Positions 56,193 through 64,000 of a stretch of 64,000 nucleotides of DNA are shown here, one piece after another. Both the position numbers and the translations under genes were made by a program. The number at the start of each line of letters is the position of its first letter. The stretch's first letter is position 1. The DNA is taken from the NCBI RefSeq assembly GCF_000169375.1, contig NZ_AAXY01000012.1:39083-103082 (forward strand), in the 5' to 3' direction. A model generated the notes under the pieces. That model was not told the DNA's origin and searched no databases. It worked only from the letters and a program-made list of their open reading frames with translations. This stretch comes from Marinobacter sp. ELB17 (lineage in GTDB: Bacteria; Pseudomonadota; Gammaproteobacteria; Pseudomonadales; Oleiphilaceae).

Positions 56193-56920
56193 CAGCTTAC
56201 TGCCTTCTGGCGGGTTTCCGGCTCGCTCAACACGCCACCCTCAATGTGGAACTGTCGGCCACAGCGGACCGCCAGCTGTTCGTCATGAGTAACCATCACC
56301 AGGGTGGTGCCCTGCTCGCGGTTCAGTGCCATCAGCAAATCCGATACGTCTTTGCCGGTACGGTTATCGAGATTGCCGGTAGGTTCATCGGCGAATAGGA
56401 TCGCAGGTTCGCAAGCGAAGGCGCGGGCGATAGCCACCCGCTGCTGCTCGCCACCGGATAACTGCCGCGGGGTATGCGTCAGACGCTCGCCCAAGCCTAC
56501 CCGTTGCAAAAGCTCCCGCGCTCGCGCTTCGGCATTTTGGCGACCGGCCAGTTCCAGCGGCAACATCACGTTTTCAAGAGCGGTCAGAGCCGGCAATAAT
56601 TGAAATGACTGAAACACAAAGCCAACTCTTTGGGCCCGCAGCGCGGCGCGTTCGTCTTCGCCCAGAGCGCTGATGTTTGCACCATCCAGTTCAATACTGC
56701 CTTCGCTCGGCGTGTCCAGCCCGGCCAGCAAGCCCAGCAAGGTGGTTTTTCCGGAGCCGGAGCGCCCGACAATAGCGACGGAGTCGCCCTGATTGATTTC
56801 CAGGTTGACTCCTTGCAAGATCGTTAGCGTATTGGATTCAAGGTCCACCTTGTGTGTCAGCTTGCTGATCCGCAATATCACGTGGGGGTTCGGTGGCGTC
56901 TGGTCATTAGATTGATTCAC
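56192..56920 (-). CDS. ybbA: ABC transporter ATP-binding protein (YbbA)
   Basis: A 242-residue LolD/MacB-type ATPase, partner of the downstream YbbP. Walker A is GRSGSGKTTLLG, signature LSGGEQQRVAIARAF, Walker B ILFADEPTGNLD and the H-loop in VMVTHDEQLAVRC. It is transcribed away from tesA, exactly the divergent arrangement tesA / ybbA-ybbP seen in E. coli. Confidence 0.93.
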   Translation of the reverse strand: MNQSNDQTPPNPHVILRISKLTHKVDLESNTLTILQGVNLEINQGDSVAIVGRSGSGKTTLLGLLAGLDTPSEGSIELDGANISALGEDERAALRAQRVGFVFQSFQLLPALTALENVMLPLELAGRQNAEARARELLQRVGLGERLTHTPRQLSGGEQQRVAIARAFACEPAILFADEPTGNLDNRTGKDVSDLLMALNREQGTTLVMVTHDEQLAVRCGRQFHIEGGVLSEPETRQKAVS

Positions 56921-56968
56921 GGCTCTGGTTAATCCTGTCCTGTGGCGAAAAATTTGGGAGACTACGCA

Positions 56969-57598
56969 GTGTTTAAGAATACGGTTTTACCGGCGGTCAG
57001 ATCATTTGCACTGCTGCTTGTGCTGGTTATGACGCCTGGTTTTATCAGTGCCAACACCCTGCTGGTAATGGGCGACAGCCTAAGCGCGGCCTACGGCGTA
57101 CCGGAAGAAACCGCCTGGGTAAATTTGCTGCGCCAACGCCTGGCCGATAATGGCCACAGCGACTGGAGCGTGGTGAATGCCAGCATCAGTGGCGAAACCG
57201 CCGACGGCGGCGCCCGCCGGCTGCCGGGTTTATTGAGCAAGCACCAACCGCAACTGGTGATTGTGGAGCTGGGTGGCAACGATGGCCTGCGCGGTTTTCC
57301 ACCGCAGGTGATCGAAAAAAACCTGGCCTTGATGCTTAAAAACAGCCAGCAGGCCGGCGCCCAAACCCTTCTGGTGGGTATGCAAATACCCCCCAATTAC
57401 GGCGACCGTTACACCCAAGCTTTCGCCGCTATTTTCGGAGATTTGGCGCAACGCTACGATTCCGCACTGGTGCCCTTTTTTCTGGACGACATTTACAACG
57501 TTGACAGCTTAATGCAAAGCGATGGCATTCACCCTACGGAACCGGCCCAAAGCATTTTGCTGGATAATGTGTGGCCCCACCTGGTACCTTTGCTTTGA
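56969..57598 (+). CDS. tesA: Arylesterase / thioesterase I TesA (SGNH hydrolase)
   Basis: A 209-residue periplasmic GDSL esterase. From the GTG at 56969, which has GGGAG eight bases upstream, it starts with a signal peptide (FALLLVLVMTPGFISA). Block I is VMGDSLSAAYG with the catalytic serine, block III is ELGGNDGLRGFPP, and block V is SDGIHPTEPAQ with aspartate and histidine. It hydrolyses acyl-CoA or aryl esters in the family. The divergent neighbour is ybbA. Confidence 0.94.
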   Translation: MFKNTVLPAVRSFALLLVLVMTPGFISANTLLVMGDSLSAAYGVPEETAWVNLLRQRLADNGHSDWSVVNASISGETADGGARRLPGLLSKHQPQLVIVELGGNDGLRGFPPQVIEKNLALMLKNSQQAGAQTLLVGMQIPPNYGDRYTQAFAAIFGDLAQRYDSALVPFFLDDIYNVDSLMQSDGIHPTEPAQSILLDNVWPHLVPLL

Positions 57599-57679
57599 GC
57601 CACCGCTAACAAACCTTTTATTTCAGGGTGTTGACTCCGGGGCTCAAAGCGAATAACATCCGCGCCGACTTGATGCTGT

Positions 57680-57755
57680 TCCCTGATAGCTCAGTTGGTA
57701 GAGCAACGGACTGTTAATCCGTTTGTCGCTGGTTCGAGCCCAGCTCGGGGAGCCA
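57680..57755 (+). tRNA. tRNA-Asn (GTT)
   Basis: A 76-base tRNA with encoded CCA. The acceptor arms pair (TCCCTGA with TCGGGGA, one G-T), the D arm has AGCTCAGTTGGTAGAGC, the anticodon loop reads CTGTTAATC with anticodon GTT, and the T arm GGTTCGAGCCC is standard. Confidence 0.97.
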
Positions 57756-57764
57756 ATTATTTTA

Positions 57765-57802
57765 AAATGCCGCTGATTCGAAAGAATCAGCGGCATTTTT
57801 CG
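57765..57802 (+). terminator. Terminator after tRNA-Asn
   Basis: AAAATGCCGCTGATTC and its complement, closed by a GAAA tetraloop and followed by T residues. It serves the tRNA and, given its symmetry, perhaps also the convergent aminopeptidase gene. Confidence 0.9.
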
Positions 57803-57811
57803 TTCTGGCCT

Positions 57812-59101
57812 TCAAAAAACCTGGGGGCTTTGGTAAAAACCGGTCAATACTTTGAACAACGTATAGGCGTCGTCGGCACCAATCATCTCGCGAATGGAAT
57901 GCATACCAAACTGGGGCACGCCAATATCCAGGGTGGTCACACCCAGATTCGCGGCTGTCAGCGGTCCTATGGTGCTGCCACAGCCCATATCGCTGCGCAC
58001 AACGAAAGTTTGATGGGGCAGGCCCAACTGGTCACTCAGGTGACGATAAACCGCCGCCGAACGGCTGTTGGTCGCATAACGCTGATTGTGATTTACTTTG
58101 ATTACCGGGCCGGCGTTTAGCTGCGGGCCGTGATTCTCGTCGTGCTTGTCCATAAAATTCGGATGGATGCCGTGGGCGTTGTCCGCCGAAATCATCATTG
58201 AATGGGCAATCGCACGGTTTTTTCCGGCGCCACACCAGCGCTCCAGCACCGAGCTTAAAAAAGGCCCCTGGGCACCTTCGGCAGACATACTGCCCACTTC
58301 TTCGTGGTCGTTGCACACAAGTAACGCCGGCTGTTCACCGGTTGCTTCCAGCAATGCTTGCAAGCCGATGTAACAGCTCAACAAATTATCCAGCCGAGCT
58401 GAAGCAATAAAGTTATTGCGCAGACCTACAAAGCCCGCTTGCTGCACATCGTAAAAGCTCAGTTCGTAGCCCAGAATACGCTCTGCGGTAACGCCCTTCT
58501 CGGCTTTCAGCTGAGTGATCAACAGGCTGGAAAAATCGGTGGTGTCGTCTTCAGGCACCTGCATCAGCACCGGCGGCAAATCGGTTTGCGGGTTCACCGT
58601 GCGGTTGCTGTTGGCTTCGCGGTCCAGATGAATGGCCAGGCTGGGTATAAACGCCACCGGCTTGCGAAAGTCGATCAGCGCATCTTGCACTTGCCCGTTG
58701 CCGTCAACGTAAGTGACTCGCCCGGCCAGGGAAAGATCGCGATCAAACCACGGATTCAGCAAGGCACCGCCGTAGACTTCAACGCCCAGCTGCAAGAAGC
58801 CTTTGCGACGGAGTACCGGATTGGGCTTTACTTTCAGGCACGGGCTGTCAGTGTGAGCGCCAACCATGCGCACGCCGGCTTTGGTTGTGTCCGTATTGCC
58901 AGTACGAAAGGCCACAATCGACGAGCCGTTGCGAATGACGTAATAACCGGTGCCGGCTTGCAGTGACCAGTCATCTTTTTCATCCAGCGGATGAAAACCC
59001 GCGCTGTCCAGCTGCTTTTTCATGGTAGCAACAGCGTGCCACGGCGTTGGTGACTGGTTCAGAAACGAAAGCAGATCGTTGTTGAAATCAATGTGTTCCA
59101 T
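57812..59101 (-). CDS. apeB: M18-family aminopeptidase
   Basis: A 429-residue cytoplasmic zinc aminopeptidase of the aspartyl aminopeptidase family. Metal and catalytic residues are in [36 protein letters not shown] and [17 protein letters not shown], and a histidine near the C-terminus in [14 protein letters not shown]. Length and motifs match the bacterial ApeB group. It releases N-terminal residues, often acidic, from peptides. Confidence 0.93.
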   Translation of the reverse strand: MEHIDFNNDLLSFLNQSPTPWHAVATMKKQLDSAGFHPLDEKDDWSLQAGTGYYVIRNGSSIVAFRTGNTDTTKAGVRMVGAHTDSPCLKVKPNPVLRRKGFLQLGVEVYGGALLNPWFDRDLSLAGRVTYVDGNGQVQDALIDFRKPVAFIPSLAIHLDREANSNRTVNPQTDLPPVLMQVPEDDTTDFSSLLITQLKAEKGVTAERILGYELSFYDVQQAGFVGLRNNFIASARLDNLLSCYIGLQALLEATGEQPALLVCNDHEEVGSMSAEGAQGPFLSSVLERWCGAGKNRAIAHSMMISADNAHGIHPNFMDKHDENHGPQLNAGPVIKVNHNQRYATNSRSAAVYRHLSDQLGLPHQTFVVRSDMGCGSTIGPLTAANLGVTTLDIGVPQFGMHSIREMIGADDAYTLFKVLTGFYQSPQVF

Positions 59102-59141
59102 GGTGTCCTTAATTCAATAATAATAGCGCCAACACTATGTT

Positions 59142-59690
59142 ATGCAGCCCCAGATACTCAATCCTACAGGAGCCCAGCCCTTGGCCAAACCGTGTTTTCT
59201 CGATATTGAATACTATCAGGATGACGACACCCTATTCCCCACTGCCATGGCTTGGTCGCTGGTGGATGGCACCATGAAAACCGTGGTTATTGCACCAGAA
59301 GACGACTGGCTGCCAGAAGACGGCGACACCGGCGGTATCGACCTGAACTACCTTGAAGAACAAGGAGTACCACTGATAGAACTGACCCGCGAACTGCACC
59401 AGGACTTGCCCGACCAGACGGTTTACGTAGACGGTCTGGATCCGGACGAAATTCTGATCGACCGGATTTTCACGGCGATCGGCCAGGATGCGCCTTTTGA
59501 AATCGCACCGATCACCGACCTGATCATCGGCGTAGACAGCGAAACCCTGGAAGACGAACGCCGCGCCCTGCTGATTGAGGAAGGTCTGGAACCGCAGCTG
59601 CCGGAAAACGGCGTGTATGCGCTGCTAATGTTGGCCCAACACTACGGCGTATTGGGCGACGACGGATTCACCGAAGGGACGGATTCCTAG
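59142..59690 (+). CDS. Acidic protein with exonuclease-like start, unknown
   Basis: A 182-residue strongly acidic protein. Its start CFLDIEYYQDDDTLFPTAMA resembles the first acidic motif (DxE) of DEDD 3'-5' exonucleases, and VYVDGLDPDEILIDRIF and IIGVDSETLEDERRALLIEE could hold others, but the later catalytic motif is not obvious. The last five codons (EGTDS) come from a partial copy of the palindromic repeat beyond the gene, so the native stop may have been lost. Divergent from the aminopeptidase by 40 bases. Confidence 0.6.
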   Translation: MQPQILNPTGAQPLAKPCFLDIEYYQDDDTLFPTAMAWSLVDGTMKTVVIAPEDDWLPEDGDTGGIDLNYLEEQGVPLIELTRELHQDLPDQTVYVDGLDPDEILIDRIFTAIGQDAPFEIAPITDLIIGVDSETLEDERRALLIEEGLEPQLPENGVYALLMLAQHYGVLGDDGFTEGTDS

Positions 59691-59803
59691 GGGACGGATT
59701 TGAAATCCGTCCCCGGTCCTGATCTTGATCCCTTAGGGACAGATTTGAAATCTGTCCCTGTCCTGGTCATGGTCTCTAGGGGACAGATTTGAAATCTGTC
59801 CCC
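59690..59803. repeat. Three 25-bp palindromes between convergent genes
   Basis: Perfect palindromes at 59690-59714, 59735-59759 and 59779-59803. The common core is GACAGATTTGAAATCTGTC (GACGG/CCGTC in the first). Spacers of about 20 bases share the word GGTC. A partial fourth copy lies at 59676-59686 inside the preceding gene. Such GGGACAGATTT palindromes are, to my knowledge, dispersed repeats in many marine gammaproteobacteria, possibly of the REP/Y1-transposase type. They also could fold as terminators. Confidence 0.88.
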
Positions 59804-59837
59804 GGTCTGTCCCCGGTCTGGCGCTGTTCCCTCAGCC

Positions 59838-62045
59838 TTAGCCAACGTAAAAGGCGCTCGCATCTCGCGCTTGCAGCGGGTGGCGTATGTTCCAGCAGCG
59901 GTGAATACGCGGGTTGCGCTGAAAATCTTTGTCGATGGTGCTTTTGCTGATCTCCTCCACCGCAAACTCCGCGCTGACTTCGTCGTCTAGCTTGAAACGG
60001 CGGAAGTTGTTGGAGAACACCAGCAGGCCATCATTGGTCAAGCGCTGCATGGCCTGGCGAATCAGCTTGGCATGATCTTTCTGAATATCCAGAACCCCAA
60101 TCATTTTCGCCGAGTTGGAAAAAGTGGGTGGGTCCATAAAAATCAAATCAAAACGCTGGTCTGGCTTGGGCTTGCTTGCGAGCCACGCCAGACAATCTAC
60201 GGCGTCCACCTGATGCTTGCGCGGATCAGCGTGGTTCAATTCCAGGTTATCTTTGGCCCAGCTGACGTAGGTGTGCGACATATCCAGGCTCAAAGAGCGG
60301 CTGGCACCGCCGGCAATCGCGTGCACCGTGGCCGCGCCTGTGTAACAGAAAAGATTCAGAAAGCGCTTACCGCGGGCATTCTGCTGAATCCACTGGCGCA
60401 GCGGGCGGTGGTCTAGAAACAAACCGGTATCCAGGTAGTCTTTCAAATTCACTTTTAGCGTACAGCCGTGTTCCTGTACCTCGAAAAACTCGCCGCTGGC
60501 CGCCTGCTTTTCATACTGACTGGTGCCGGTTTGACGCAGGCGCTGCTTGCACACCAAGCGGTCACGCGCAATGCCCAGCGCTTCGGGGATCACCGCCAGG
60601 GCTTCTGACAGACGCTCACGAGCAGCACGCTCGTCGATGGTTTTGGGCGCCATGTATTCCTGCACGTGCACCCAATCATTGTAGATATCAATCGCCAATG
60701 CGTATTCCGGCATGTCGGCGTCGTACAGGCGGTAACAGCTGATGTTCTGTTTGCGTGCCCACTGACCAATGCTTTTGACGTTCTTTTTCAAGCGGTTCGC
60801 CAGCATGGCCGCGCGCTCTTCGTTGGCAATGCGCGGCAGGATTTCACCCGGCGCTGCCGGATCTTTCGGAATACGCGCGCTGGCCTCATCTACCGTGAAC
60901 AACAGCAGTTGGGCCGGCAGCTTACCGTTGAACAGCTTGTACTGTTTAAAACTGCGCAAGCCAATGGATTTACCGAATTCCGGCGCTCCGGTAAACACTC
61001 CCAGCCGCCAGTTTGGCGTTACCCGTTTTACCGCCGCGCCTAAGGCCTGATAAATCTCTGCCAGTGACTTACGCTCACTCAGGCGTTCACCGTAAGGAGG
61101 GTTGGTCATTACCAGGCCCTGTTCGGCCCAGTCACCGCTGAGTTCGAGCTCTTGCAGCGGTATTTCTGTGAGCTCAACAATGCTGTCCAGCCCCGCCCGC
61201 TGCAAGTTGTTGCGTGCCGTTGACAATACCCGGCGATCTTCGTCAAAGCCGGCAATGCGCGGTATGCGACCTTGTTTGCCGGCATGGGCACGGCGTTCCA
61301 CTTCCTGGCGTAGCGACATCCACAGTTCAGCATCGTGGCCCAGCCATTTTTCGAAACCAAAACCGTCTTGGCGGCGGCCCGGCGCAATGTCCAGAGCCAT
61401 CAGCGCAGCTTCAATCAACAGCGTGCCGGAGCCGCACATTGGGTCAATAAAATCACCGCCGGCGGCGACCGTTTCGGGCCAGCCAGACCGAATCAGCAGC
61501 GCAGCTGCCAGATTTTCCTTAAGCGGCGCCTGGCCCTGCTCGGCGCGATAGCCTCGCTGATGCAGACTGTGCCCACTCAAATCAATGCCGAGAGTCAATT
61601 GGCCGCGGTGCAAGCGCGCCGACACAATCACATCGGGCGTTTTGGCCTCTACCGCCGGGCGCTTACCTCCGTTGGCCGTAAAGCGATCGACAATGCCGTC
61701 TTTCACCCGTTGTGCGCCATACTGGGTATTGCGAATAGCTTCGTTCTCGCCAATAAAATTCACTTTGAAGCTGCCGCTAACCGCAATGTGCTGCTGCCAG
61801 TCCAGATGCACCACGCCGTCATACAACTCGTCATCGCTGGTTGCGGCGACTTCCGCCACGTGCAGGATGACCCGGTTCGCCAGGCGTGACCACACGCAAG
61901 CGCGGTATCCCCCTTCCAACGTGCCCTCCACCCACACACCAGCGGGCGCGTGGCGAACCAAGCTTAGACCGAAGCCGTCCAGCTCGTCCGCCAGCAAATA
62001 TTCAACGCCTTTTGGGCAGGTTACAAAAAAGAGAGGTAGGGACAA
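59838..62045 (-). CDS. rlmL: Bifunctional 23S rRNA methyltransferase RlmKL
   Basis: A 735-residue fusion that methylates G2445 (N2, RlmL half) and G2069 (N7, RlmK half) of 23S rRNA. The N-terminal THUMP domain is followed by the RlmL Rossmann fold with FIDPMCGSGTLLIEAALMA and TNPPYGERL. The RlmK half has FLNLFCYTGAATVHAIAGGA and IFMDPPTFSNS. Length equals the usual size (about 700-740), and no break is seen. It points toward the three palindromes. Confidence 0.96.
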   Translation of the reverse strand: MSLPLFFVTCPKGVEYLLADELDGFGLSLVRHAPAGVWVEGTLEGGYRACVWSRLANRVILHVAEVAATSDDELYDGVVHLDWQQHIAVSGSFKVNFIGENEAIRNTQYGAQRVKDGIVDRFTANGGKRPAVEAKTPDVIVSARLHRGQLTLGIDLSGHSLHQRGYRAEQGQAPLKENLAAALLIRSGWPETVAAGGDFIDPMCGSGTLLIEAALMALDIAPGRRQDGFGFEKWLGHDAELWMSLRQEVERRAHAGKQGRIPRIAGFDEDRRVLSTARNNLQRAGLDSIVELTEIPLQELELSGDWAEQGLVMTNPPYGERLSERKSLAEIYQALGAAVKRVTPNWRLGVFTGAPEFGKSIGLRSFKQYKLFNGKLPAQLLLFTVDEASARIPKDPAAPGEILPRIANEERAAMLANRLKKNVKSIGQWARKQNISCYRLYDADMPEYALAIDIYNDWVHVQEYMAPKTIDERAARERLSEALAVIPEALGIARDRLVCKQRLRQTGTSQYEKQAASGEFFEVQEHGCTLKVNLKDYLDTGLFLDHRPLRQWIQQNARGKRFLNLFCYTGAATVHAIAGGASRSLSLDMSHTYVSWAKDNLELNHADPRKHQVDAVDCLAWLASKPKPDQRFDLIFMDPPTFSNSAKMIGVLDIQKDHAKLIRQAMQRLTNDGLLVFSNNFRRFKLDDEVSAEFAVEEISKSTIDKDFQRNPRIHRCWNIRHPLQARDASAFYVG

Positions 62046-62366
62046 GTGGAACTCCTGGTTTTGTCGGGACGGCTAAGTTTCTGGAATTGGGCTCATTAAC
62101 CACTTTAGGGTTAATTTTTATGCGTATAGCATCTAAAAAATAAACTTCTTAGATCGAAATAGTGTTGTACTTTAACAGTCAGTTCGGCATACCTTGTACT
62201 TGACGCGTCGTTTCGGGGCAATTGCCCCCAGTAACAGGATCCTGACTGCTCTGGTGTGAGCTGGCAATAGTGGGTTGTAGCGAAAACCATTTCGCCACTC
62301 CGTTTGTCGATACCTCTGCAGAATGTGTACACGCTTGTTTCTGTTAATCCATCAGTGAGGAACGGC

Positions 62367-62579
62367 ATGAAAAGACAGAAAAGAGACATGGTCGCTCGAG
62401 CATTCAAGCGGGGTTATCTCGCAGGAGTGTCCGGTAAATCAAAAGACAGCTGTCCCATTGAACAAGCTGAAATTCGTCAAGAATGGCTAAATGGGTGGCG
62501 AGAAGGCCGCACAGATCAATGGGATGGTTTGACCGGTGTCTCTGGCATCCATCGATTAGCCACCGTCACCACTGCGTGA
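62367..62579 (+). CDS. rmf: Ribosome modulation factor
   Basis: A 70-residue Rmf that pairs 70S ribosomes into inactive 100S dimers in stationary phase. It has the typical KRQKRDMVARAFKRGYLAGV, CPIEQAEIRQEWLNGWREGR and basic composition. The ATG at 62367 follows GTGAGGA; an ATG-type codon at 62304 adds a non-homologous leader. rmf next to pyrD is a conserved order in Pseudomonas relatives. Confidence 0.95.
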   Translation: MKRQKRDMVARAFKRGYLAGVSGKSKDSCPIEQAEIRQEWLNGWREGRTDQWDGLTGVSGIHRLATVTTA

Positions 62580-62639
62580 TGGACGTAGTGGTTAAGTTTA
62601 TCATTAACGACATTACATAATTAAGTTCGGTGTTTGTAC

Positions 62640-62785
62640 GCAACCCACTAATCGGAGCAATCTGAAAACTGGATGAGTAGTCGATAAAACCGAACGGGGC
62701 CACCCGCCCCGTAAAATCGCGGTAAACCGCAGGGGACTGTAGTTCCCCAAAAAGGGCTCGCTTAGCGGGCCCTTCTTTTATGGGT
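62640..62785 (+). ncRNA. Candidate structured RNA or long 3' UTR after rmf
   Basis: Four hairpins in a row: ACGGGGC...GCCCCGT around 62695-62712, GCGGTAAACCGC at about 62719-62730, GGGGACTGTAGTTCCCC at about 62733-62749, and AAGGGCTCGC...GCGGGCCCTT at 62752-62775, the last followed by CTTTT as in a rho-independent terminator. No frame on this strand explains them. It may be a separate small RNA or a protective 3' end of the rmf message. No known family is claimed. Confidence 0.42.
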
Positions 62786-62802
62786 AACATTTGGGCATTC
62801 CC

Positions 62803-63822
62803 TCAACCCAACGCTTTAATCGCCGCTGCCGCTTCGCCAATCAGCCCAGGACCCCTGTATATAAAACCGGTATAGATTTGCACCAATTTAGCACCCGCCT
62901 GAATTTTCTCCGCCGCGCTGGCGCCATCAGTAATTCCGCCCACACCGATAATCGGCAGCCGTTCACCCAACTCGGCGTGCAGTCCGCGAATAACGCGTAA
63001 TGAGGGTTCGCGTACCGGCGCACCGCTTAGGCCACCGGCTTCGTTACAGTGATTGTGGCCGGCCACGGCTTCGCGACTAATAGTTGTGTTAGTCGCAATC
63101 ACCCCATCCAGTCCGCTTTCCACCAGCGCCGTTGCCACAAACCGGATGCCGGCGTCGTCCATATCCGGCGCAATTTTCACCGCGATGGGCACATAACGGC
63201 CATGCTCTTTTTGGCAGCTGAGTTGTTCATCTTTTACAGCGGCCAACAACTGCTTCAGCGAATCACCAAATTGCAGGTCCCGCAGGCCTGGTGTATTGGG
63301 CGATGAAACGTTGACCGCAATATAGTCGGCGCGGTTATACACGGCGGTGATGCACTTGCGGTAATCCAGCGCCGAGTCTTGGTCCGGGGTGTTTTTATTC
63401 TTACCCACGTTGATACCCAGCACCCCGCGAAATTTTCGGCGGTCTACCTGGGCCAGTAAACGCCCCAAGCCTTGGTTATTAAAACCCATGCGGTTAATAA
63501 TGGCCTGGTGTTCGGGCAAGCGAAACAGTCGGGGCTCGGGGTTGCCGGGCTGAGCCAAGGGCGTGACCGTGCCCACTTCAATAAAACCAAAGCCGAGATC
63601 GCCCAAAGCGTCCATATGATCGGCATTTTTATCCAGCCCCGCCGCCAATCCCACCGGGTTGGGAAACTCCAGACCCATCACCGTTACCGGGTGTGCAGGA
63701 ACAGCCGGCGCCAAATACTTCAGCACGCCCAACCGATGGGCCATATCCAGCCCTTTCAAGCTAAGATTGTGCGCCCGCTCTGGCGGCAATTTGAACAGCA
63801 GGTTGCGAATCATCCCGTACAT
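62803..63822 (-). CDS. pyrD: Dihydroorotate dehydrogenase (quinone)
   Basis: Class 2, membrane-linked, FMN-dependent enzyme of pyrimidine synthesis. The start [20 protein letters not shown] at 63822, preceded by GAGG, gives 339 residues; the frame continues upstream to 63978 but that part is not PyrD. Seen are [59 protein letters not shown], the active-site serine region [11 protein letters not shown] and [11 protein letters not shown]. Nothing is recognised between 63823 and the window end. Confidence 0.96.
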   Translation of the reverse strand: MYGMIRNLLFKLPPERAHNLSLKGLDMAHRLGVLKYLAPAVPAHPVTVMGLEFPNPVGLAAGLDKNADHMDALGDLGFGFIEVGTVTPLAQPGNPEPRLFRLPEHQAIINRMGFNNQGLGRLLAQVDRRKFRGVLGINVGKNKNTPDQDSALDYRKCITAVYNRADYIAVNVSSPNTPGLRDLQFGDSLKQLLAAVKDEQLSCQKEHGRYVPIAVKIAPDMDDAGIRFVATALVESGLDGVIATNTTISREAVAGHNHCNEAGGLSGAPVREPSLRVIRGLHAELGERLPIIGVGGITDGASAAEKIQAGAKLVQIYTGFIYRGPGLIGEAAAAIKALG

Positions 63823-64000
63823 CAAAACACCCTCAAAGATACTCTTACAGATACGCTCAAAAATAGTCTCAAACACACGCGCCAAGACACACGCTAAAAA
63901 TTCGTGTGAGGAGTATACCGGAAGTTTTCCACAGCATCCTGCTCGGTTAGGTGCGGTTCGAATTTCGTCGTAACTCATTGTCTGGTTGGCTCCAATCAGG

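Noticed and set aside
59690..59803. CRISPR-like repeats
   Set aside because: Each unit is a full palindrome; spacers are about 20 bases and share sequence; there are no cas genes.
62566..62790. 74-codon minus-strand frame between rmf and pyrD
   Set aside because: It covers the hairpin series, has no family match and no ribosome site.
63823..63978. N-terminal extension of pyrD
   Set aside because: The known PyrD N-terminus begins at [10 protein letters not shown] with a good ribosome site; the upstream part has no homology that I recognise.

Overview
The window reads as a chromosomal segment of a marine gammaproteobacterium, most likely Marinobacter or a close relative. The clues are a ccoNOQP-ccoG-fixH-ccoI-ccoS block, a rmf-pyrD-rlmKL neighbourhood, a tesA/ybbA/ybbP trio, moderately high GC, and an ice-binding protein with a PEP-CTERM tail that hints at a cold marine habitat. 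The genus is inferred from gene content and order; no search was run. LAYOUT: 1-5.5 kb holds rhlB and epmC (overlapping), dsbD, a TusA-like protein, a monooxygenase-fold protein and a hydrolase. 5.6-14.5 kb is a complete cbb3 cytochrome oxidase locus: structural genes, assembly factors (CcoG, FixH, the copper ATPase CcoI, CcoS) and a SafE-like membrane protein, preceded by a well-placed FNR/Anr box. 14.5-20.7 kb is a graveyard of broken DNA: a scrambled ttcA remnant, an IS66-type element with intact ends but a dead transposase, several IS3 and IS110 fragments, one intact porin gene and a PEP-CTERM tail fragment. 20.7-27.7 kb is an accessory module: a VWA protein and a membrane J-domain protein face away from a phnD-phnC-phnE-phnE importer, a HAD phosphatase and a DeoR-family regulator. 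Three copies of a palindromic site lie in the divergent gap. This is the best candidate for a poorly described system. 27.7-36.3 kb holds tag, an OsmC-YcaO fusion, yajD, an SMR efflux gene, a CopD-family protein and a 1188-residue indolepyruvate:ferredoxin oxidoreductase. 36.3-42.8 kb holds the ice-binding protein, a Ca2+/Na+ antiporter, a HiPIP, an AraC regulator facing a LysE exporter, and a flavin oxidoreductase. 42.8-51.9 kb holds katG, dusC, a DUF2835 gene, htpG, an M48 lipoprotein protease and an iron-dependent alcohol dehydrogenase. 51.9-53.7 kb is a second small accessory patch: an 8-bp tandem repeat, a RelB/YafQ toxin-antitoxin pair and a truncated MFS gene. 53.7-64 kb is core again: ybbP, ybbA, tesA, tRNA-Asn, an M18 aminopeptidase, an unknown acidic protein, three near-identical palindromes, rlmKL, rmf and pyrD. 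HOW THE PARTS WORK TOGETHER: the cco block builds a microaerobic terminal oxidase and supplies its copper. Electron carriers nearby include HiPIP and the oxidoreductase. The phn-like importer, phosphatase and DeoR regulator look like uptake, dephosphorylation and sensing of a phosphorylated compound. Small gene fragments found by reading frames (ttcA, cytochrome c, CsbD-like, MFS, PEP-CTERM tail) show that this chromosome has lost many pieces by local deletion.
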